Below are positions 36,878 through 48,952 of a DNA stretch of 64,000 nt, one piece after another (within the stretch, counting starts at the first letter, position 1; each line of letters opens with the position of its first letter). Under the pieces are notes generated by a model. It did no database searches. It worked only from the letters and a program-made list of their open reading frames with translations, and was not told where the DNA came from. The stretch covers positions 14,571,501 through 14,635,500 of the forward strand of contig CM040096.1 of assembly GCA_022496805.1 (NCBI GenBank), read 5' to 3'. The position numbers and the translations under genes are program-made. This DNA comes from Pohlia nutans (lineage: Eukaryota; Streptophyta; Bryopsida; Bryales; Mniaceae).

Positions 36878-37410
36878 TTCACTCTAAATAGTTATTAGGT
36901 ATGGAAGAGCTTAGTAGTCTCTCATTATTAGGTGTGTAAGAGCTTGATGGTCTTCAAACTCATACAGAACTAGTTTAGCCGTCAAAAATCTTAAAGATAG
37001 ATAGAAATTCTAGTCCAACTCGAGGGCCGGCGTGAATAAAGTGTTTGTTCATTTTATCAATGAGCCAGTGTCCACTAGAACAAGGACAAAACTGGTACAA
37101 AACTACTCTCCCCTTTCGGGAATAGACACTCTAGAGACCCGGAACCATTAAGACTACTCTAGGAGACGAGAATAATTTTGTTTTCGAGTTGTGTATATAT
37201 GTCTGGGTGGTTTGGAAGGTGGTTATCAAGTCATCAATCCAATGGTTGGTTGGTGTAGGGTGTTATATTGCAGTCATGTGGTCCGGATTTGATTCCTGTT
37301 AGGATCCGTGGGAGCAGTAATGTGATATGGTGACTTGGTGCTGCTAGTGAGTTATCATAGGCAGGAAAGTTGTACAACAAACCGGCCCTATCAAAAATCT
37401 TAAACTATTA
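36878..37410. repeat. Sequence related to the 59.2-59.6 kb foldback, then a possible SINE-like segment
   Basis: 36878-36965 (TAGTTATTAGGTATGGAAGAG and GTGTGTAAGAGCTTG) matches arms of the foldback at 59215-59562. The following 37190-37400 contains GGTTTGGAAGGTGG and a B-box-like GGATTTGATTCC. The SINE reading is weak. Confidence 0.4.
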
Positions 37411-37935
37411 GTACTAACTCCCCTCCTCAATTTAGTCTCAATTTGCTTTGTATGAAAGTCAAACTACACTTTCATGCACAATTCAACCTTCGAGATTTAT
37501 CAAAAATATATATTTTGTAGTATTTTTTTATACATGCGTGAAATTAAATGTTTCTATAAGTCCTGAATTTCTCAGACTATTTCTTTATTTAACATGAAAT
37601 TTTTACAAAATTTCAAATCAAATATTTCAAAAATTCATTTTAATTACAAAAAGATTAAAAAAAGATTTTTTAAAATTGGAACAGGTGCAAATTACAATGA
37701 TATGTTTTCCATAGAAATTTTTTATTTGAAATTCGAAAGGTGAACATCTTATGTAGTGTAATTTAGATCTTGAACTACAAAGCTTGCAAAAGCAATAAAA
37801 TACTTAATAAAGTTTGGAGTTTTTAAGATTTGAAAAGTGGAGTGCAAACTAGAATTGATAAACTTTATTTTCTTAGGTGGATGTATTAGTAACAAAATTC
37901 ATCTTCAAACATTCACTATTTGAATGCGTAGTTCT
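37411..37935. other. AT-rich intergenic DNA
   Basis: No gene, RNA or repeat structure recognised. Confidence 0.5.
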
Positions 37936-38511
37936 TTAACCCCTAACCGCCCAACCATGCATATTTTGCATGATGTACAAATTTGAAGTCCGTTTTCTCA
38001 TCCATCATGCACTTTTTGTAGTGTGGATTTTTTATTGAAACTTTTATGGGAAGTTAGCTTCATGCATGTGTGATCCGATTAGAAAGGAGATGATTTGTGA
38101 AATTTTTATGCCTCATTTCATGTTGTAGTGTTCTATCCAAAATTTCGAAGATTTTAGTCTAAAAGTGCTCTTGACAAAGTCAACTACTAAAATTAAGCAA
38201 CCAAAAAATCTCCAAAAATCACTACACTTAGAGTATTATATTTCAATCCATCACAACAAATTTCATTATTAGATTGTCAATATCCTATTCGTAATCATAT
38301 TACAAAAGAGTGTTAAATTTTAAGTTTGAAATTTAATACACAAATATTTGTGATAGCAATCGCAAATCTAACTGTATGGATAGAATCTAAAATGCATAAT
38401 GTACAACTTTTATTCATTCATCAAGTTGGAAATATCCCTCTTAGTTGCATTTTATAATGCATCTTTGAAAAACTGCCAAATCTGAAAAGGGTGAGAACGG
38501 TTAGGGGTTAA
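37936..38511 (+). mobile_element. TTAA element, family D (copy D2)
   Basis: TTAA at 37936-37939 and 38508-38511. Ends TTAACCCCTAACCGCCCAACC and GAGAACGGTTAGGGGTTAA. At its right TTAA a family-A-type end (TTAACCCCTAAAGGTCCC) begins immediately, so two elements abut on one TTAA; the far end of the second was not found. Confidence 0.88.
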
Positions 38512-39402
38512 CCCCTAAAGGTCCCTAGCTTTTAAGGTTCCCTAAATGTGCTCATGGCTTCATAATTGTATATTTGCTCATTTAATCCGTCTTATGTACT
38601 GAAATATGACAATGTATTCAAACACATATATACAAATATAACGATTTACTTAAATATATTGATGTAGTGAAATATGGCAGCCATCACACACTTATACATA
38701 AACAAATTCAATAACCATAAAAAAAAATTCTAAAATACAACTATATTTCTAGATGAGGCTAGGTTAGTGTACCCTAGAGCCCGCCTTTTGTAAAGTAGGA
38801 ATGTAGTTCTTGTACTCTCTTCTTCTATCTAGTGGACTTTGGTATGGAATTTTGAATAAATCGACTCTAGATTTACATCAACACATAGCTAGTTTTAGGT
38901 TTTGTGTTATATTATATTAAAATTCACTATTTTTTTAATTACAAATATGAGTGTGTGAATAACGTCATTATCATTAATCAATCGAGCATGCACATCTTTT
39001 ACATGGAACAAAATTCAATTTTTGGCTACACAATATGGCACGTGTTGTTGCCACAACTATAATAGTTCAACTTGTATTACAATTCTATATTTTGTTTTAT
39101 TTTAAAAATTGAAATTTTTAATGAAAAAAAATACTTTGAAATTCTAAATCCTTTATAGGCCCAAATCATGTGACATATTCTATGTAAGCACCTCTACTTT
39201 GAGGATGTTGTGATGGTTTAGAGGACACTCCTTTTGTTCCCATGTTTGTAACTTGCAAAGATGTGTGGCGAGATTGAGAAAATAACTATAAATTTTTTAA
39301 TATCATAAATTAGTACAGCATGTGTTGTTGCCACAAGTATGACATCCCAACAAAATAATAATGATAATATTTTATTATTTTCTAAGTTTTAAAAATGAAA
39401 AT
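38512..39402. other. AT-rich intergenic DNA
   Basis: It opens with the family-A-like end noted above; otherwise no gene or structured repeat is seen. The phrase ACGTGTTGTTGCCACAACTAT and a near copy (GCATGTGTTGTTGCCACAAG) occur at 39040 and 39318, a short direct repeat. Confidence 0.4.
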
Positions 39403-40154
39403 ACTTAATTCAAAAAATCCATTTTGGAGAAAGAAAAATATTCATGTGAAATCTAACGTGTTAGGATGGACTGTACCGATATAAGAGAATTTTTTTTTGA
39501 TACAAAGTTAAAAATTCACCATTATATTTTAATGGAGGATGAAACAAAGGATAAACTAGTCATTGTCACAGTGCATAATATGCACTCTAAATTCTAAAAG
39601 AAAAGAACATAGGGTTGTGAATGGAATTTTGAGGTGTAAATTTTTCTAGTGTTCAAATATGTGAAGAAAAAAAACTTTCATTTTTATCAATTTTTTAAAA
39701 TTGCTTAAAGTTTCAAATTTCAAAATGTGTTATTTTTGGGAGGGATTAATTGTTTCTCTATTTTAAAAACTTCTTCGATGGATTTCTTCTTTGAATGTAC
39801 TTGAAAATGAAATTTTGTAAGTTGATTTATTTTTAGAAATTTTAATATAGAATCAAAGATGATCTATATTTACATTCAAAGTTTGAACATAAATTGGTAA
39901 AATTGTTAGTAGAATGGGAGTTTTGATACTCAAAATCTTCAACATAAAATCATTTTAACATTCTAAAATTTTATTTTTTGGTTAATATGTGCATAAATCT
40001 AGAAGGTGGTTCACTCATGTTTCATTGAATCATTGCTACATAATTTTGAAATTGGTTAAAAAGTTGGCTTTTTAAACAAAATGCTCAAACTGCACAAATG
40101 TGCACCAAAATGTAATTGGTGCACCAAGAGGAGCTGGTGGACTGTACCATACAA
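39403..40154. repeat. Dispersed TIR repeat, copy 2 (see 3564-4330)
   Basis: Same orientation as copy 1. The right end TGGACTGTACCATACAA is intact, but the left terminal inverted repeat appears to be missing. Confidence 0.65.
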
Positions 40155-40994
40155 ATGCCCACATGTATACACCACTTTCTTGATGATTTTCTGACAATAC
40201 CAAGAACAATCCCTTTGAGTTTATAGAGGTAGAGACAATAAAACATAAACAAACAATACGAAAGACTATCTGTTAGAAACAATTCTACTAATTAACTCTC
40301 ATATGGAACATGGAAGGAAGGAGAATGTATATTTAGAATTTATGAGGCAAACTAAATTTTGGCTTGATAAGATTTGACACAAAACCTTCTATTTTTGTAT
40401 GATTTATTTATCTTTCCATCCCGAAACAAATTGATTTATAGTCTTATACATAAATCATGAACCATTGAGTGAATAAACTAGAATAAACAAAAGCACTTTT
40501 TTCAACGTACTTGGATGATCTTCATTTCTTTTGTATATCTCTAGCAATTAGCTCTCCAAAATGTTCATCATCCACCGGCTGGATGTTGGTTCTCTTAGGA
40601 GTTTATCCTTTAGTGCTTAGTATATTATACACTACCCTTGTTGTTTATTGGTATATTTGTCAAAAATAGGAAAACTAAGCATTATTTTCTAGTTGTATCA
40701 ATCCATTGCCAACTCCATGTGTGTGCAATGTACAAAATCAACAAAAGACTCCAACGGTGCATAGTTGAATTTATAACAATGATGTAAATTGCATTTTTTG
40801 TCTCTAGAAATGAGTTTTTTGGTGCACTGCTTTATTTTTAATCATCAATAATATGAAGAGAACATTTTCATAAATTGTGAAACAAAAGTTCAATTATTTA
40901 CCATATTGACGTTTAGACATACAAGCTTAGTAACTGTCAAACAAAGCATATTAGAATTATCCAAGATTTATGAAGTGAAGAGGACTTCTTGATG
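40155..40994. other. AT-rich intergenic DNA
   Basis: No supported gene or repeat. Confidence 0.5.
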
Positions 40995-40996
40995 TA

Positions 40997-41974
40997 CAGT
41001 GGGGTCCAACATGGAATGGCGTTTTTGGTTTCGCAGTGAGAAAAATTTCAGTACTGCCAACTTTGAAAGCCTCCCGAGAGCTCAAATATTGGTATTTTAC
41101 CACGAAAATTTTACCAGAGACTTATCTTTAAGTTAATTATATGTATGCCAAATTTCAAGGCCAAAAGATTCACCAAAAAAACGTTATTCAAAATCTACCA
41201 ACATTGGTAGTTATTCACTGCTGCCAACTTTGACAACCTCCCAAAGATTGAATTAATTTTTTTTTGCCATGAAATTCTTGGAAAAAAAACTTCTTTATGT
41301 TAATAACATATGATAAAAATTTCAAGGCCAAAAGATTAATACAAAAAAGATATTGACAATCTACCAACATGTGTAGTTGTGGGAAACAATGGGGGAAACT
41401 TTGCTACCAACTTTGACACCCTCCCTACGGTTGAGAAATTGTCTATTTACCATGAAATTTTTGGTACAACATGCTCTTTATGACAAAATCATTCATGCCA
41501 AATTTTAAGGTCAAAAAATCTATACAAAGAAAATTATTTACAATCTACCAATGTGTGTAGTTTCCCCCATTGTTTCCCACAACTACACATGTTGGTAGAT
41601 TGTTAATATCGTTTTTTGTATTAATCTTTTGGCCTTGAAATTTTTATCATATGTTATTAACATAAAGAAGTTTTTTTTCCTAGAATTTTATGGCAAAAAA
41701 AAAATTAATTCAATCTTTGGGAGGCTGTCAAAGTTGGCAGCAGTGAAAACATTTCCACAGCTACCAATGTTGGTAGATTCTGAATAACTTTTTTTGGGTG
41801 AATCTTTTGGCCCTGAAATTTGGCATACATATAATTAACTTAAAGATAAGTCTCTGGTAAAATTTTCGTGGTAAAATACCAATATTTGAGCTCTCGGGAG
41901 GCTTTCAAAGTTGGCAGTACTGAAATTTTTCTCACTGCGAAACCAAAAACGCCATTCCATGTTGGACCCCACTG
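40997..41974. mobile_element. Giant foldback element with CAGTGGGGTCC termini and TA target site
   Basis: The two termini are perfect inverted copies: CAGTGGGGTCCAACATGGAA then TGGCG. Both are flanked by TA within TGTACA (TA at 40995-40996 and 41975-41976). The arms stay complementary for about 400 bp. The terminus and TA target fit Tc1/mariner/pogo-type elements. The element is made of modules R1 (41054-41210), R2 (41221-41376), R3 (41404-41560) and then inverted R2 and R1. Each module runs from CTGCCAACTTTGA to ATCTACCAACAT.TGTAG. No transposase frame is present; short frames in the arms are shadows. Confidence 0.9.
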
Positions 41975-42172
41975 TACAATGAAGTCCATAATATCGTATA
42001 TGACATTCATCAAAGTAATCAATAACAACAAGCAAACAAGTTTCATAAACGTGAAAATAAAGTTATTGACATAAAGCTTGGGAAAAAAATAATGTTTTAT
42101 GTTTCCAATATACAACTTTGTAATTTGAGATGAATATCCATGTATTGGTGTACATCCATGTATTATAGTTCG

Positions 42173-42719
42173 GCTCAAAAAGATTCATTCCCAAAAGAAT
42201 TGATTCATATTACTCTCATTTTGTCCCAAATTCTATAATCTTTTATATGCTTAGAAAGCTCGCAAATTGAAGATGAAGCTATTGATTGTTTGTAGGAAAA
42301 ATAAGCTTTTTCTGAGAAAATATTCATATTTAAAACATTAAAACCAATTTTACAAATTTTCTAGTTAAAAGCAATAAAAAAAAACAAATTATTTTCAAAT
42401 CAAAATTTGGATTGACAAATACTAAGATTAGGATTTCTCTTCCTCAATTGGAGAATAAAATATTAGTTAAAGTGAATTTAAATGGAAAAATGTGCATAAG
42501 AGTGTTAAAAACGATCAGAAATAGGGAAAATTTTGAACTGCTTATTATTTTCAAATGCAAATATCTCCATGTTCAAAGCATTTCTTGTAGTACAAATTAT
42601 GTAGCTCAAATCCCCCATTGTTAGCATCCTAAAAGTGTAATTTTATCACATTTGAAGTGAAATTGTTTAATAATGGGGGAAGCGACAATGCATTTTATTG
42701 GGAATGGATCTTTTTGAGC
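42173..42719. mobile_element. Foldback element with GCTCAAAAAGAT termini
   Basis: The left end GCTCAAAAAGATTCATTCCC and the right end (reverse) GCTCAAAAAGATCCATTCCC are inverted repeats of about 22 bp; the interior is AT-rich and non-coding. Confidence 0.7.
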
Positions 42720-42911
42720 ACATCTCTATATAGAATTTAGGGGTATGGATTCATAAATTACAAGAGCTGTGAGTGTCCAAATTAGACAATTGAATTTTTG
42801 CATGAAATGCGTAACGATTACCGGCAAGTCTAAGTTAACTCATAATGAAGACATGAATTCATCACAAATTATGAACTAGGACCAAAATTTGATCACCTAG
42901 GCACTAAAAGG

Positions 42912-43153
42912 TTAACCCCAAAGCACGGCAAGAAGTCCAAAATGGGCCTCATGTTTTTTTATAGCAGTTTTGAATAGGTTTTATATAAACTTCTTTTTTG
43001 TTTACATTTATTTATTTTTTGACTAACGCATGCAATGTTCTTCACTGCTTCCACTGATGTAAAATGTGGTCCCATCTAATCTATATTTTGCACAACATGA
43101 TTGATCAAATTTGTCATTTTAAAACCGTGAATTCTTGGTCTTTTAGGGGTTAA
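42912..43153 (-). mobile_element. TTAA element, family A (copy A5)
   Basis: TTAA at 42912-42915 and 43150-43153. It has A2 orientation; the right end is CTTGGTCTTTTAGGGGTTAA. Its left TTAA is also the end of another motif, CTAGGCACTAAAAGGTTAA, that recurs at 44908, so two TTAA elements may abut. Confidence 0.8.
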
Positions 43154-43582
43154 GCCACGCGAACCTATATAGCATGTGCCTCTGTTCTGTTACAATAATC
43201 TGATCTAAAGGGGCCATTTTTCATCATTCCGTAGCATCACGGTATCCCTCCATTGTACTACTGTACAACAGTGTAAGGTAGCAAGGCTTTTGATTGAAAA
43301 ATCCACTCCATTCCCTTAAGGATATCCATCATGTGCAAGGCTTCTATGATTTGAAACTCAAGAATTTTTATTTATTTTTTGTATTTTGGGGTAGTGCTAA
43401 AGTGACGACATAAAATAAATTGGTGTAGGTAAATATTTTCATATTCATCTATATTTTGGATAGAACTATCTTTTCATCCACATATTTGGATGACATGCAT
43501 TAAAAACTAGCGATTTCATTCAATTTATTTCAAAAATTGGAACAATCTGGTGTCTTCGTCCATTTTTTCTTCAATTTTTTTT

Positions 43583-44926
43583 TTAACCCCTAGCTGTCCC
43601 AACGTTCATGTTTTGGACGTTTTTTTGAGTTACTTTCACATTGAAGAGCAGTAACTTTTGCATACAGTGTTCAATTTTAATGAAATTTTGTGAAAACCCC
43701 TACATGATGTCTAGTTTGAGTGATAAAATTTTCAGATTAGTCCACGATGTATTGAATTTTTGGGAATCATTTGAAAGCATAGGTCTTTTTTTTAAAATAG
43801 TTTTTGTGCATTTTTGAGGCTGCAACTTTGGGGGCTTGTATCTCCTTCATTTAATGTCCATTTTCAATTTAAAAAAATTGTCGGGTTAGATTCCCCTTGA
43901 AGTCTAGTTATCATAATAAAATTTATGTTGTTCTGAATGTTTGGAAGTCATTTTAGTGCACGGGTCTATTTTGGACACTTTTTGCTTTTAGGGTCAAATG
44001 GGTCACTTTTAAGGCTACTTTTTGACATTGCAAGGCCAATTTAGAGTACATCAATTTTTTCATGATTTTTCTTTGGTAACGATGTGTTTATATGATGATT
44101 TTGAACCACTTTATAGTTTAAAGTTTTTTCATTTGAGTATTTCACTAAGTGGTCACTAGATCACTAGAAAATGAAATGCTGTAAAATCCGTGAACCATCT
44201 CAATCCGATGTCTCAAGTTCAGAAGTGTAACTTTTGATTCTGCAAATGATGCAAAAAGAAAATTTGGAATCTGACTTTCTTAGCTATCCAAATACCTATG
44301 TACAAAACACCAAAATATTGCAAATACCTCAAAAGACATCAAATACTTACAAATACAACACATGTACTATGTAGTATTTCTTGTGTTTGGAAGTTTGGTA
44401 TCTTGTATTCTTTTTTGGGATTGTGTTCTCTTGTTCATGTTCCATTAGTGTATGTAGTCCGATCTTGATCAATGTACCAACTCGTTTATTATTTTAACGT
44501 ATAAACTTTGTCCTAAACCGTACATGGATAAGTCACTCTCACTTATAAAATTCACAATAATTATGTATGAGTCCATTCTTGACATGAAAGATTGCAATCG
44601 AGAGGTGTTGACACAGGTCATTGCTGAACATCTTCACTTCCATTTTAGAAAATTTAACCCAAATTCTATTTAACCTTGAAGTCACACACCCCCCAAAATC
44701 TCATTTTTGAGTGTGCATTATACGGTTCAAAGACATACTATATTCTTCCAATCCAACGGTCGGATCTTACCAAGATTTAACCAACACTTGTTTCATTAAG
44801 CAATGCTTACATTTATACGGTTGAATACTATTAATAGTATTCCTAAATTCAACAGAGAAAGTTTTAAAAAACATCACCCAAAAAACTGTGGTTTCTTCAA
44901 AACCACTCTAGGCACTAAAGGGTTAA
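43583..44926. mobile_element. Candidate larger TTAA element(s)
   Basis: The left edge is TTAACCCCTAGCTGTCCCAACG with GTTCATG after it; a right edge CTAGGCACTAAAGGGTTAA ends at 44926. A further right-type edge, GCACGTGTAAGGGTTAA, lies near 45763. Which edges pair is not resolved. No transposase is visible. Confidence 0.4.
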
Positions 44927-45619
44927 GAGTTAAGGCTTGGTGCACACCAATTATTTTCGGTGCTTTTCGAAGTTTAAATGTTTAAAAAAATTTAAAAATC
45001 ATTGGTTGGATGTATGGACAAACTGTTCCATCATGGTTATGCGATATGCAGGACGAACTTGATAGAGAGATAGTAGATTGGTGTGCTCTTATGTGGAAGA
45101 CAAAACAACAGGAAAAACACCACACGTGTCTGACTTCTATGATTGCCTTGAGGTTGTTGGTGTTATTCAACCTAAAACTTTCATGCCATTATCTATAAGG
45201 GTGATTGACCTGGACACAATATCCCACACACGCAACTGAAATGCTCATCAAATCATGCAGGCCAGAATGTCCAAGTAAAAAAGCTACTTAAGTCTGTCAG
45301 ATGTTGGACCTGACAACACCAAAGTTGCAATAAAAACAAAATTTATGAGATTTTTCAAGGTTTTTTTCTTGTAAAAATCATAGTAATTACAAAAAAAGCT
45401 TAGAATAGTATGAATCTTTTAGGGAAAATGGAAATAATAGTAATGAACAACAAGGTGTAGGTGGCATGCTTCTTGAGGTTACATAAAAAGAAATTCAATA
45501 GAAAAAATAAAATTGCAGTGTATATTGGAATTTTAGGGTTTTGAGCTTTAAAGTGCTATAAAAAATACAGTTTTAACAATTTTGAAGAACGGTAAATTGA
45601 ACTAGAAAGTATAAGGTAG

Positions 45620-45647
<28 letters not shown>
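45620..45647 (+). repeat. Poly-C tract (28 nt)
   Basis: An uninterrupted run of C in AT-rich DNA; its length is probably variable and hard to sequence. Confidence 0.95.
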
Positions 45648-45650
<3 letters not shown>

Positions 45651-47125
45651 AATTTCTTAGTTGGGACCATTTTCATTTGATATTAGGAACTAGGTGAAAA
45701 TCAACGTTTAACTGAAAAACGATCATGCATAGCCCCACGGGGGTCCTTGCACGTGTAAGGGTTAAGCTTACATGACGGGCCAAAGCCAATTCCAATTCAA
45801 AAAAAATAGTGGCTCATGCCAAAAGAGGATGGAGCTTTGACACGGCCCCAAGGGAAGTGAATTGGGTTTTCAATTTGGTCCAAACCGATTCTCTTCCTTG
45901 AGGCCTTGTCAAATTTTGTCTTTAATGCATTAGAATATAATTTTAGTTCATTAGAATAAGAATTTCATGGAATGGCCTAGACTCCCTCATGCAAAGGCCT
46001 TAGGGTTGATTTCGTGGAATAGACCAATCACGTACAAGGATTCACGTGTGTTATAACAAAAATTTGGCCTTGGTCCATGTGTGAATTTTGGGATACATGA
46101 GCGAACACATGGTATTTAATTGGGGCTATGAAATAACTGGAATATTCTACTATTTATAATATATTTAAAGATATATTCATGATATATTCATAAAATTTAT
46201 AAAGTATTCATAAAATATTCCCAAACTGGTTTTAAAATGCCCTATGTTATTTCTAAAAATTTATAAATTCTATCTCCAATGAATAGAAGACAACCTATTT
46301 TTGTTCTCTCATGGTTATTTAAATTTTCGACACTAACTTCCCTAGGCACTAATTATATTCTATAAAATGAAAATCCCTCCTTTTTACATTTACACTACCG
46401 TAGCCACATATAAGGTTCAACACATGTCCATAAAAAATTGTTTAAAGGTTCAAGAATATATATTATTATTTTATTCTTTCGTATTTGTGTATTTGTAAGA
46501 TTTCATTTTGCCATATGCCATATTCTGCAAGTAATTTTCAAGATTTGTTTTCTTGTTTTTCATTCTTTAAACGAAATATGATTTTCTAATTTTTTTTAAA
46601 TAAAAATATTTTTTTGTTGATCATATAGAACCATAGTAGTCATCACAATTGGCAAAAAAACAATTATAAGAAGTGAATCCCAAATCTTTAGAAAATTATT
46701 TTTTCAAAAAATCTATATTGTATGATGAAAATGAATCTTGAAAAATATTCACATAATTTGGCATTTGTTGATGAGGAATTTTCCAAAAAAAATAATTATT
46801 GAGCATGAAATGCCAACCTTGACAGTGGGTACGGTAGTGCATTTTTCTGATCAACCTCAGTCACACCTTTCCTATAATTCTTTTTTAAAATACCATATAT
46901 ATATGAAATGCTAAAAGCACAACTACACTCAAAAAAATGCACTAGTTTACACTACACTAAAATCACCATTGGAGTTCTTCTTTGGTTGATTTACAAAATA
47001 TTATGGTGCAAATGAATGGAAATTTGTCTAGATGAGTGAGTGTATGCACTCCACTTATACAATAATAGTAAGGTGATTGCAATCTAATTTTTGACGCAAA
47101 GGGTTATGGAACATAAATAATTCAA

Positions 47126-47128
<3 letters not shown>

Positions 47129-47196
<68 letters not shown>
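47129..47196. repeat. (TA)n microsatellite
   Basis: About 33 uninterrupted TA units. Confidence 0.95.
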
Positions 47197-47200
<4 letters not shown>

Positions 47201-48233
47201 TTCAAAGTCAAAATTCTATGAAAGTGAATGTTTATAAAATTTCATTTGTGTAAGAATAGTTAAGTAGATTCCACAAAAAAAATATTAATGGATTCTTCAA
47301 ATGTTTTTATCAATATATTTAATTTTGTGAATAACCAATGAAAAATTAAAATTTGCCCAAGATTTTAATGAATATGTAAAAATGCATTTAAGAAACTATA
47401 CAATGTTTATAAAAATCTAAACAATATTTATAAAAAAGCATTTGTGAATTATAAAAAAAAGAATTCCAAAACCTTCAATTTTATATTTAAAAATAATTAA
47501 ACTATTCAATTTCAAAAAATATGATTTTATAACAATATTATTTAAAATGGAATAAATTATATCATATTAATAATAAGAATATTTTTCTAAATGAATAGGG
47601 ATGAATGAAGTGTCAATATGCGTGACAATGTTTATGATTATTTACAGCATCACTCTAAATATCAAATCAAAATTTTCAACAAATGCAAAGCAATTTCTAA
47701 AACAATCTTTTGATCTACAAGTGTTATCTTGATTTCCATCAATTTTTTAAACTTCTAAAATATTTTTTCTATAACCATCTTCAAAAAAACAAGAATCTAC
47801 CATTTTATTTAGATTACAATAGTTGTAACATTTATCACATCTTTCATATATATACAATATATGGGTATTAGATTTTGTAAATAAAAAATAAAAAAATTCA
47901 AAGTAGAATTACCATTTGGTGTTTACCTATTTTGATTATTATATGTTCTTCATAAGCAATTACTAATGCCACTTGTATTTAATTTTCACCATTGTACATA
48001 AATTGATCATATATTACAACAAATAAATGGATTGATGATTTAATATTTAATATATTCACAAAACATATATTGAAAATATCATTTGAAAATCTTTGAAAGA
48101 TCTTTACTCTTTTTAAACTCAACACTCCTTTATTGCAATAATGTGAATGTAACTTCATCACGGTAGAGCTGAGGGGTCTAAATTTCCTTTTATAAAGAGT
48201 TCCAAGACTACAATTATTGCCATATTTTGAACT

Positions 48234-48600
48234 CCCCACGGTTCCTCGACAATAGATAGCTATAGATGTAGACAGCCCCACGATTCTTCAACAATAGACA
48301 TCTATTGGTATTGACAGCCCCATGATTCATCAACAATAGACAGCTATAGGTATAAACACCCCACCATTCATCAACAATAAACAACTATTGATATAGACAA
48401 CTCCACGATTCATCAACAATAGATAGCTATTGATATAGACAACCTACAATTCATGAACAATGGACAACTCTTAGTATAAACAACCCCACGATTCATCAAC
48501 AATAGACAACTATTAATATAGACAATCTGACAATTCATCAACAACAAACAACTATTGGTATAGACAGCTATTGGTATAGACAACTATTGGTAATTATACT
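48234..48600. repeat. ~42-bp minisatellite, eight or more units
   Basis: Units carry CACGATTCATCAACAATAGA, then CAACTATTGATATAGACAACC. Unit anchors fall at 48240, 48282, 48324, 48364, 48407, 48448, 48490 and 48532. The array ends in shorter repeats of GACAACTATTGGTATA. It lies between two diverged copies of AATAATGTGA.GT.ACTTC (48138 and 48620). Confidence 0.88.
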
Positions 48601-48952
48601 CAATAGCTGTCTATTCCAATAATGTGATGTCACTTCGTGACATGTTGAGATTGTGAAGTCGAGGGATTATAGAAGGGATTGTGTAGAATTTGAAAGATTT
48701 GCAATTACTACTATATTTTGAAGACTCTATGAACCTTCAACATTACATTTTGATACTATCAAAACAATCTCTCTAATATAAAGAAATACATATTTTATTC
48801 ATTATAATTATCATCTTATAAACAAAACTCCAAATAAACAATTATGTGCTACTTTTGGTGCTATTGAAAAAAAGTGAAAACTTTATAATGAAAATTGTTG
48901 AAATTTACTTTATATTTGATTTTTAATTTTCTTTTTCATTATCACATTAAGT

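Larger units (their letters stand above)
44927..48230. other. Very AT-rich intergenic DNA
   Basis: Apart from the poly-C run, a TA microsatellite and one right-type TTAA edge near 45763, nothing is supported. The ORF at 45010-45198 has no recognisable motif. Confidence 0.5.

Noticed and set aside
41835..42178. Overlapping minus-strand frames of 66 and 112 codons
   Set aside because: They fall in an arm of the giant foldback and lack any protein motif.
48234..48600. CRISPR-like array
   Set aside because: Repeats are contiguous and variable with no unique spacers; a eukaryotic minisatellite.
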